Source: an uncultured Eubacteriaceae bacterium
GTDB lineage: Bacteria > Bacillota > Clostridia > Lachnospirales > CAG-274
DNA: 33,379 bases
Assembly: GCA_947086655.1 (NCBI GenBank)
Contig: CAMTZM010000027.1
Coordinates: 1-33,379, forward strand
Direction of reading: 5' to 3'
Numbering within the stretch: the stretch's first letter is position 1; every line of letters begins with the position of its first letter. The notes under the pieces are model-generated. The model was given only the letters and a program-made list of their open reading frames with translations, was not told the DNA's origin and ran no database searches. Positions 1-5,914 of this stretch are shown here, piece after piece. The position numbers and the translations under genes are program-made.

Positions 1-375
1 GAACTTTTTATACCTTCTTCTCAAAATGTCCTTGACAAGGGGTACAGTTTAGTTCTTTTGTCAACTACTATTAAAGCTGACGAAAAGAAAATCATTTTAC
101 AAAACGAATATAATATTAAAATGACTAAAAATATTGAAAGGGAGGTTTTATATATGTATAATGTTATTGACCAAACTTACGAACAAGGTGTTAAACAGGG
201 TATTGAGCAAGGTATTGAGCAAGGTATTGAACGAGGAAAATTATTAACTATTATTAAAATGTGCAAAGAATTTGGTGTTTCTTTTACTGATACGGTAAAA
301 CGTATTTCAAACGATTTTAACTTATCTCTGCTTGATGCTGAAACAACTGTAAATGAATATTGGAAAAATCAGTAA
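1..375 (+). CDS. C-terminal part of Rpn-type PD-(D/E)XK nuclease/transposase-like protein (5' end outside window)
   Basis: The reading frame is open from the first base and ends at a TAA, so only the C-terminal 124 residues are present. The visible part has a charged region (EYNIKMTKNIEREVLYMYN) followed by a run of GIEQ/GIERG repeats encoded by a 12-bp tandem repeat near 185-236. It ends with a short helical tail. This GxEQGxEQG linker plus helical tail is typical of Rpn-family recombination-promoting nucleases, often annotated as 'PD-(D/E)XK nuclease family transposase'. The catalytic N-terminal domain would lie to the left of the window. An internal TTG at 58 or ATG at 154 is not a convincing start, because coding potential continues upstream. 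The family call rests on the tail alone. Confidence 0.65.
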   Translation, partial: ELFIPSSQNVLDKGYSLVLLSTTIKADEKKIILQNEYNIKMTKNIEREVLYMYNVIDQTYEQGVKQGIEQGIEQGIERGKLLTIIKMCKEFGVSFTDTVKRISNDFNLSLLDAETTVNEYWKNQ

Positions 376-636
376 TAAATATACTCTGCTCTGTAAAGTT
401 TTTAAACTAAAACATAGAGTATAAAAATTTATAGTTGTGGCGTCTTGTGACCTATGAAACAAGCTTATAACAGAAGAATTATAATCATAAAATCAAACTT
501 AAAGTGTATCGGCTATATTTTTTTATATAGGAAGTTGTAATAAATTTATTACAATTATGACATAAATTTAAGTTAAATACAGTTTAAGTAATATTTATTA
601 ATATTTATCACTTCCACATAAAAAAGTCAATATTAT

Positions 637-668
637 AATTAAGGGGCTGTTAAAACAACCCCTTAATT
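637..668 (-). terminator. Long GGGG/CCCC hairpin, possible terminator or dispersed palindrome
   Basis: Arms 637-651 and 654-668 pair over 15 positions. Read as plus-strand RNA there is one C-A mismatch. Read as minus-strand RNA that pair becomes a G-U wobble, so the structure fits minus-strand transcription (readthrough from recF) better. There is no immediate U-tract on either strand, so it may be a dispersed palindrome rather than a working intrinsic terminator. Confidence 0.4.
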
Positions 669-1010
669 TGCTATATCAACTTATATTTTATTTATTATTT
701 ATCAAAGTTTGTCTAATTATATCGAATGTATTATAAGTGCTTTAAAAAGCCATATAACAATTTTTTTTACTTAATAATAAAATCAATTTAAAATCGTTAC
801 AGCCTATATAATGCTTTAAATAATGGCAAATAAATAATAGCTGCCAACGTCATCACTTTTCAATCTTTGAGCGTAAGTAAAAAAATGTCCTCATATTTTG
901 CTTAATTTTTTATTGTCTATATACAAAACAGCTTTATTATAAGAATAATATTTAGTATAAATAGTTTTTATTTATTTCCTTTTTTTAGAATAAAATGTAA
1001 AATAATTACT

Positions 1011-1046
1011 TAAAGCTGTATACAAAATTAATTATATACAGCTTTA
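1011..1046 (-). terminator. Probable terminator of the dnaA-dnaN-recF run
   Basis: A perfect 12-bp stem (TAAAGCTGTATA at 1011-1022, complement at 1035-1046) with a 12-nt loop sits four bases past the recF stop codon. On the minus strand it is followed by T-rich sequence. Its position and strength suit an intrinsic terminator, although the T-tract is interrupted. Confidence 0.55.
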
Positions 1047-1049
1047 ACA

Positions 1050-2138
1050 CTATAAAAAGCTATAATCAGATATACAGCCATTTTCAACATATTTTATACT
1101 TGTTTTTGAATGTATTTTTTTTATAAGTTCTTCAACGCCTGTACATGCTGCAATCATTTGTATATCGTTTATATTATCTATTAAAAATTTTTGTCTTGTG
1201 TCATCAAGTTCCGAGAATACATCATCTAATAAAAGAACTGGTTCTTTTTGTTTGTGTTTTTTTATCAGCTCAATTTCAGCTAATTTAAGACTTAAAGCAG
1301 CACTTCTTTGCTGCCCTTGTGAGCCATAATTTTTTACATCTGCTCCATTTATAAAAAACAACAAATCATCTTTATGAGGTCCAAACAATGTACTTCCATA
1401 AATTATATCTCTGTCTATGTTTTTTTCTATTAAATAAGCCAAATTTTCAGCAGATACGGAAGGTTTATATTTTAATTTTAGCTTTTCTTTTCCGCCTGTA
1501 ATTTTTGAGTGATATATTTCTGAGTATTTTTCTATTTCCTCTATAAATTCTTTTCTTGCCTTTATTATAAACTCACCATATTCTATAAGCTGTCTGTCCC
1601 AAACAAATACTGTTTCTTTCAAACTTTTGTCTTTACTTATTTTTTTTAACAAATTATTTCTTTGTCTAAGTACCTTTGAATACATTTTAAGTTTTGAAAA
1701 ATACACACGGTTTATTCGGCACAATTCTATATCAATAAAACGGCGTCTTTCAGAAGGACCGGATTTTATTAAATACAAATCTTCCGGTGAGAACATAACG
1801 CAGTCAAATATACCTATAAGTTCTCCTGTTGTTTTTGCGGCTACACCATTTATTGCTATACCTTTTCTTCCGTCACGTTTTAAATGCAAATCTATTCTTA
1901 TTTTAAGGCTGTCATTTACATCAGCTCTTATATGGCAGTCTTTTTTTGAAAATTCAATCATTTCCCTTTCGTATTTTGTACGATGGCTTCTGCCTACCGA
2001 TGCAGCGTATATAGCTTCAAGTATATTTGTTTTGCCTTGAGCGTTGTTTCCGTATATTATATTTATATTTTCGTTAAAGTTTATTTCTTCTGTTTTTATA
2101 TTACGGAAATCTTTTAAATACATATTTTTTATTATCAT
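1050..2138 (-). CDS. recF: DNA replication and repair protein RecF
   Basis: This 362-residue protein has normal RecF length and architecture. RecF is an SMC/ABC-like ATPase that acts with RecO and RecR to load RecA at gapped DNA. Visible motifs are Walker A GNNAQGKT (30-37), the ABC signature SQGQQRSAAL (273-282), Walker B VLLLDD (301-306) and the D-loop SELD (309-312). The ATG start follows an AGGTGAG ribosome-binding site. The gene lies 14 bp after the S4-domain gene and is last in the dnaA-dnaN-S4-recF run, the classic order. gyrB does not follow it, which is unusual for this locus in Firmicutes. Confidence 0.97.
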   Translation of the reverse strand: MIIKNMYLKDFRNIKTEEINFNENINIIYGNNAQGKTNILEAIYAASVGRSHRTKYEREMIEFSKKDCHIRADVNDSLKIRIDLHLKRDGRKGIAINGVAAKTTGELIGIFDCVMFSPEDLYLIKSGPSERRRFIDIELCRINRVYFSKLKMYSKVLRQRNNLLKKISKDKSLKETVFVWDRQLIEYGEFIIKARKEFIEEIEKYSEIYHSKITGGKEKLKLKYKPSVSAENLAYLIEKNIDRDIIYGSTLFGPHKDDLLFFINGADVKNYGSQGQQRSAALSLKLAEIELIKKHKQKEPVLLLDDVFSELDDTRQKFLIDNINDIQMIAACTGVEELIKKIHSKTSIKYVENGCISDYSFL

Positions 2139-2152
2139 AACTCACCTATTGG

Positions 2153-2374
2153 TTAAGCTTTTTTTGATTTAACTATTATTGGTTCGTAACCTTCTGTTTT
2201 AACTATATCGCCGGGATGTATTTTTGCTCCTCTTCTATTTTCGGTACTGCCGTTTACAATAACATTATTATTATATAAAAAATCTTTTGCCTGGCTTCCT
2301 GTGTATAATATTCCTGCTAATTTTAAAAGCTGTCCTAATTTAATAAAGTCATCTTTTATTTCTATTTCTTTCAC
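2153..2374 (-). CDS. yaaA: S4-domain RNA-binding protein (YaaA/RlbA-like)
   Basis: A 73-residue S4-fold protein. The core is KLGQLLKLAGILYTGSQAK followed by VIVNGSTENRRGAKIHPGDIV, the typical S4 RNA-binding pattern with a conserved 'VNG...RRG.K...GD' segment. It occupies the conserved slot between dnaN and recF held in Bacillus subtilis by yaaA (rlbA), a small RNA-binding protein linked to ribosomes. The start is GTG: a GGAGGA site lies six bases upstream, and the only nearby ATGs run straight into a stop. It sits 13 bp after dnaN and 14 bp before recF, so it is almost certainly cotranscribed with them. Confidence 0.9.
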   Translation of the reverse strand: MKEIEIKDDFIKLGQLLKLAGILYTGSQAKDFLYNNNVIVNGSTENRRGAKIHPGDIVKTEGYEPIIVKSKKA

Positions 2375-2387
2375 ATCATATCCTCCC

Positions 2388-3497
2388 TTATCCTTTAATT
2401 CTAAGCGGAAGTATAAGGTATTTATAGTTTTCGCCTTTAATAGGTTTTATTATACACGGGCTTAAATTTGACATAAACTGAACCTGTACTTTATCGTCTT
2501 CAACAGCCTTTAATGCTTCTGTTAAATAACGTGGGTTAAAAGCTATCTCAAGGCTTTCACCCTCATGAACAACATCTAATTCGTCATAACTTTCTCCCAA
2601 TTCAGTATTTGAAGTTATTATAAGACGTTCAGGGGTTATATTAAATTTTACCGGTGATTTTTTATTTTCTTTTGAAAAAAGTGAAGCACGCTCAATAGCG
2701 CTTAAAAATTCTTCTGTATTAATTTCTATTGAGGTAGTATTTTCATTTGCAAATATTTGTTCATATTTTAAAAATTCTCCCTCTATAAGCCTTGATACCA
2801 TTATAAGTGATTCTGTTTCAAAAACTATATGGTTTTTTGTATAATATACAGATATTCTTCCATCTCCCTTATCTGTAAGTATACGGCTTAATTCGTTAAG
2901 TGCCTTTGCCGGTACAATAGCCTCATTATCGTTTGAGTTTTCTCCTACTTTACATGTTCTGTAACTTATTCTATAACCGTCTATTGCTACTGCTTCAAGG
3001 GAAGAATTTTTTATTTTTAAAAGTTCTCCTGTTAAAACAATTTTACTGCTTTCTGCGGCAACAGAAAATATTGTTCTTTTTATTATATTTTTAAGTTTAC
3101 TTTCTTCTATTTCAAACTTATTTTCTTTTTCAACAGTTGGAAGCGGAGGAAAATCGGTTCCGTTAAATCCCATTATTTTAAATTCCGAATTTCCGCTTTT
3201 TATTTTTGTAAGGAATTTTTCATCTGTTTCTAAAGATACTTCATTTGATGGAAGTGACCTTATTATTTCCGAAAATATTTTTGATTCAAAAGCGAATGTT
3301 CCTGTTTCTTCTATATCTGCTTCTATTGCTGATGTTTCTATTCCTATTTCTGTATCGTTAGCCATAAGTTTTATTCCTGTATCATCAGCCGTTACAAGTA
3401 TACATTCAAGTATAGGCATAGTTGTCCTTGCCGGAACTATTTTGCTCACAATATTTATTCCATTTAAAAGTTTTTCTCTTGAGCATTTGAATTTCAT
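2388..3497 (-). CDS. dnaN: DNA polymerase III beta subunit (sliding clamp)
   Basis: This 369-residue protein is the ring-shaped processivity clamp that tethers DNA polymerase III to DNA. It has the three-domain clamp layout, opening with MKFKCSREKLLNGI and ending with the characteristic YLILPLRIKG tail that completes the third domain and the partner-binding pocket. The ATG at 3497 is preceded by a strong AGGAAGGAG site. The frame stays open for another 37 codons upstream, but that extension runs through origin sequence (trinucleotide repeats and DnaA boxes) and is not part of the protein. It follows dnaA on the same strand with the origin unwinding region between them. Confidence 0.97.
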   Translation of the reverse strand: MKFKCSREKLLNGINIVSKIVPARTTMPILECILVTADDTGIKLMANDTEIGIETSAIEADIEETGTFAFESKIFSEIIRSLPSNEVSLETDEKFLTKIKSGNSEFKIMGFNGTDFPPLPTVEKENKFEIEESKLKNIIKRTIFSVAAESSKIVLTGELLKIKNSSLEAVAIDGYRISYRTCKVGENSNDNEAIVPAKALNELSRILTDKGDGRISVYYTKNHIVFETESLIMVSRLIEGEFLKYEQIFANENTTSIEINTEEFLSAIERASLFSKENKKSPVKFNITPERLIITSNTELGESYDELDVVHEGESLEIAFNPRYLTEALKAVEDDKVQVQFMSNLSPCIIKPIKGENYKYLILPLRIKG

Positions 3498-3516
3498 TGT
3501 TAATAACTCCTTCCTG

Positions 3517-3740
3517 TAATTTTTATATATTAATATATTTATTGTAGTAGCAGTAGTAGTAGGGTCGGTGGAAAAGTGGAAAAGTAGTTTTAAAGTAGTT
3601 TTCCACATAAAAAAAGTATAAATTTTAATGTGGAAAAACTAAAATTTAATATATACTTTTTCCACACAATTAACATTTTTTATGGATATATAAGTTATTC
3701 ACATTATATTAACAATTATTTACACAAAAAAAGTGGATAA
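3517..3740 (-). other. oriC: Origin of replication, unwinding part (incC-like): DnaA boxes, GC patch, DnaA-trios, AT-rich DUE
   Basis: Seen directly, from right to left, are DnaA-box-like nonamers: AGTGGATAA (3732-3740), TTATTTACA (3716-3724), TTATTCACA (3695-3703), TTTTCCACA (3658-3666), TGTGGAAAA (3629-3637), TTTTCCACA (3599-3607), AGTGGAAAA (3575-3583) and GGTGGAAAA (3567-3575). Then comes a GC-rich patch (3563-3571), six trinucleotides TAG-TAG-CAG-TAG-TAG-TAG (3545-3562), and a 27-bp A/T-only tract (3517-3543) ending just before dnaN. This order is that of the Bacillus subtilis basal unwinding system, where DnaA loads from boxes onto DnaA-trios and opens the AT-rich element. That it works as the unwinding site here is inference from the match. 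Confidence 0.85.
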
Positions 3741-3767
3741 CTTATATATATTAAAATTTATTTTTTA

Positions 3768-3821
3768 GGGGTTGTATTAAAATTTATTTTATATATATAA
3801 ATTAAATTTTAATACAACCCC
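3768..3821. repeat. Perfect 19-bp inverted repeat between dnaA and the origin unwinding region
   Basis: Arms 3768-3786 (GGGGTTGTATTAAAATTTA) and 3803-3821 are exact reverse complements, separated by a 16-base A/T-only loop containing an ATATATATA run. Neither strand carries a U-tract after the stem, so it does not look like a standard terminator. It could still form a transcript hairpin after dnaA or a DNA cruciform beside the DnaA boxes. Confidence 0.8.
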
Positions 3822-3932
3822 AGGTAAAGGTTACTCGAATTTTTTTAAAACAAAAATTCGCCTTTTTATATTTAGTAAGAGTTTTCACTCTTAAATAAAG
3901 GTGTACTTCATTCGTCGGTTAAATGCTGAGTT
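3822..3932. other. dnaA 3' flank with two further small hairpins
   Basis: Downstream of dnaA on the minus strand lie a 7-bp stem with a GAAA tetraloop (3876-3893) and a 9-bp stem CGAATTTTT/AAAAATTCG (3836-3860). Another 5-bp hairpin straddles the dnaA stop codon (3924-3936). No coding sequence is seen. They may shape or protect the 3' end of the dnaA message. Confidence 0.5.
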
Positions 3933-5261
3933 TCAGCCATTTTTTATTTTAGTTTCTATTTCGGTAACTATTTTTTGCATTTCAGGTTTATTTTTTATAT
4001 CCTCTGCTATTTTTTCGCAGCTATGCATTACTGTTGTATGGTCACGCCCTCCAAAAGACTCTCCTACTTTTACAAGAGGTGTATCAAGCATTTTTCGGCA
4101 TAAATACATAGCGATTTGCCGTGGATATACTATGTTTTTGCTTCTTTTTGAACTTAATATATCGTCTGTTTTTATATTAAAGTAATCGGCTGTTACAGAC
4201 TGTATTATATCTATGGTTATTTTTTTGTTTTTGCTTGAGTACATAAAATCCTTTAAAGCCTCGTCTACAAGTTCTGGAGTTATATTCATATTAGCAAGTT
4301 TTGTATATGCAGCTACTCTTGTAAGTGCGCCTTCAAGTTCTCTTATGTTTGAGACTATTGTTTTAGCTATAAATTGGTATACTTCCTTAGGAAGTTCTAT
4401 TCCGTCAATTTCTGCTTTTTTTTCAAGTATAGCGGTTCTTGTCTCAAAGTCTGGCTGCTGTATATCGGCTATAAGTCCCCATGAAAACCTTGAACGAAGT
4501 CTTTCTTCAAGTATTTTTAATTCGCTTGGGGGTTTATCGCTTGATAATATTATTTGTTTGTTTAACTCCCATAATTGATTAAACGTATGAAAAAATTCTT
4601 CTTGTGTAGATTCTTTTTTAGCTAAAAATTGTACGTCATCTATAAGAAGTGCGTCTATATTTCTATATTTTTCCTTAAACTCGTCTTGTTTTTTTTCTCT
4701 TATTGCGGTTATAAATTCATTTGTAAATTTTTCACTTGATGCGTACAAAACTCTTGCGTTTGGATTTTGATCAAGCATATAATGAGCTATTGAATGCATT
4801 AAGTGTGTTTTTCCGAGTCCCACTCCTCCATATAAAAATAATGGATTATAAGCTGTTCCGGGGCTTTCAGCCACAGCTAAAGACGCTGCGTAAGCTATTT
4901 GATTGCTGCTTCCCATTACAAAATTTTCAAATACATATCGTGGTATAAGGTTGTTTTTTACATCAATGTATTCATTTGACGGTTTTTTCTTTGTTATTTC
5001 GATATCGATACCATCGTCGTTTTCAAGCTGTATTCTTATTTTGTAATCTTTTCTTGTTACTATTTTTATAGAAGATTTTAAAAGCGGCATATATCTTTTT
5101 AAGCCTTCTGCATGCTGAGTGGTAGGTGTTTGAAGCACGAATTCATTTTCGGTTATCTCAACAGGTTTAAGAACCTTGAACCATGTTTCAAACGGTATTG
5201 TCGAAATTTCGTTTTCAAGACTTTTTAGAACTTGATTCCAACATTCGTTTATATCCTTCAT
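3933..5261 (-). CDS. dnaA: Chromosomal replication initiator DnaA
   Basis: This 442-residue AAA+ initiator binds DnaA boxes, oligomerises as an ATP complex and melts the origin. Domain I (about 1-85) contains the conserved TIPFETWFKVLKP segment. A short linker follows, then the AAA+ domain with Walker A GGVGLGKT (145-152), Walker B LLIDDV (205-210) and the arginine-finger segment LRSRF (255-259). The C-terminal DNA-binding domain carries the DnaA signature around SFGGRDHTTVMHS (402-414). The ATG at 5261 has GGAGGT eight bases upstream. An upstream in-frame extension of 25 codons lacks such a site and lies in origin DNA. Box-like nonamers at 5316-5324 and 5338-5346 lie just upstream, consistent with DnaA autoregulation. 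Confidence 0.98.
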   Translation of the reverse strand: MKDINECWNQVLKSLENEISTIPFETWFKVLKPVEITENEFVLQTPTTQHAEGLKRYMPLLKSSIKIVTRKDYKIRIQLENDDGIDIEITKKKPSNEYIDVKNNLIPRYVFENFVMGSSNQIAYAASLAVAESPGTAYNPLFLYGGVGLGKTHLMHSIAHYMLDQNPNARVLYASSEKFTNEFITAIREKKQDEFKEKYRNIDALLIDDVQFLAKKESTQEEFFHTFNQLWELNKQIILSSDKPPSELKILEERLRSRFSWGLIADIQQPDFETRTAILEKKAEIDGIELPKEVYQFIAKTIVSNIRELEGALTRVAAYTKLANMNITPELVDEALKDFMYSSKNKKITIDIIQSVTADYFNIKTDDILSSKRSKNIVYPRQIAMYLCRKMLDTPLVKVGESFGGRDHTTVMHSCEKIAEDIKNKPEMQKIVTEIETKIKNG

Positions 5262-5315
5262 AGATTTACCTCCAAAATAAATATGCGGGATTGCCTTTTG
5301 ACTGTTGTGTAAAAT

Positions 5316-5643
5316 GTTAATAAAACTTTTAAACAAATGTGTATAAAGCGGTATTGATTTTTTTTATTTTAAAATAATATCCTTTTGCACAATAAGATAT
5401 TAACATATGTGTAAAACTTATTTGCACATGTAAAAAATAAATTAAAATCAATAAAATTATGTAAATTAAAAAAAGTTTTGCACAAAGTTATCCACACATT
5501 GTGCAAAACTTTTAATGGGGTGAAACTTATCAACATCAGCAAAGTAATAATAGCAGAAAAAATGTGGATAATCAATAAAAAATAATATATTTTTTTTATT
5601 TTATCAACTATTACCAATGTTTTTTATATAAAAGTGTGCAAAA
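5316..5643. other. oriC: Origin of replication, upstream DnaA-box cluster (incAB-like)
   Basis: Two perfect consensus DnaA boxes are present: TTATCCACA at 5488-5496 and TGTGGATAA at 5563-5571. Near matches include TGTGTATAA (5338-5346), TTATCAACA (5527-5535), TGTGTAAAA (5316-5324 and 5408-5416) and TTATCAACT (5601-5609). Interleaved is a second nonamer, TTTTGCACA or its complement, at 5383-5391, 5476-5484, 5500-5508 and 5635-5643, with a one-base variant at 5420-5428. This cluster and the one between dnaA and dnaN form the bipartite arrangement known from Bacillus. Confidence 0.85.
5471..5513. repeat. 15-bp perfect inverted repeat framing a consensus DnaA box
   Basis: Arms AAAAGTTTTGCACAA (5471-5485) and TTGTGCAAAACTTTT (5499-5513) are exact reverse complements. 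They enclose a 13-bp centre that holds the perfect DnaA box TTATCCACA (5488-5496). A symmetric site around a DnaA box suggests either paired DnaA-like half sites or a dimeric origin regulator. It is not followed by a T-run and lies in non-coding DNA. Confidence 0.85.
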
Positions 5644-5914
5644 TTAAAATAAACGACAAAATTTTGTATATTTTGACGTCATATTTCCGCATAAAGCGTT
5701 ACTTAATATTTTGTTAATTTTTTAACATATAAATGTATATTGCGGTAATTATCAAATTGTGATAAAATTTGTTAGAGACTGAATTAAAACGAATTTGAAA
5801 TGTACAAATTGAACAAATTTGTAAGAGATGGGAAAGATATTTTAATTATTTAAAATTTGTTAATTTAAAAGTTTTAAATCAGTTTAATAATATATTTTTT
5901 AAGGTGGTTTTTAG
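5644..5914. other. AT-rich gap between oriC and the C39-like gene, with a 14-bp direct repeat
   Basis: No gene is seen. AAATTTGTTAGAGA (5765-5778) and AAATTTGTAAGAGA (5815-5828) form a direct repeat with a 50-bp period, about 90-150 bp upstream of the next gene. An octamer palindrome TGACGTCA lies at 5674-5681. I could not identify a convincing promoter. The repeats are plausible operator sites for the downstream operon. Confidence 0.4.

Larger units (their letters stand above)
376..1049. other. AT-rich gene-free stretch between the Rpn gene and recF
   Basis: No credible coding frame or RNA gene is visible in these 674 bases. Three structures stand out: a perfect 20-bp palindrome at 535-554 (TTGTAATAAATTTATTACAA), a long hairpin at 637-668, and a hairpin at 1011-1046 just past the recF stop. 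In many Firmicutes gyrB and gyrA would follow recF here. Neither they nor recognisable remnants are present. Confidence 0.6.

Noticed and set aside
3498..3608. Upstream extension of dnaN by 37 codons
   Set aside because: It runs through DnaA boxes and trinucleotide repeats. The ATG at 3497 has a strong ribosome-binding site and matches the normal clamp N-terminus.
5262..5336. Upstream extension of dnaA by 25 codons
   Set aside because: There is no ribosome-binding site for it, and the family N-terminus and a GGAGGT site fit the ATG at 5261.
5541..5560. Possible CRISPR-like or other regularly spaced array in the oriC region
   Set aside because: The repeats are DnaA-box nonamers of mixed orientation and irregular spacing.
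5369..5617. Minus-strand open frame of 82 codons in the origin
   Set aside because: It spans DnaA boxes and a 15-bp inverted repeat, has no ribosome-binding site and an implausible composition.
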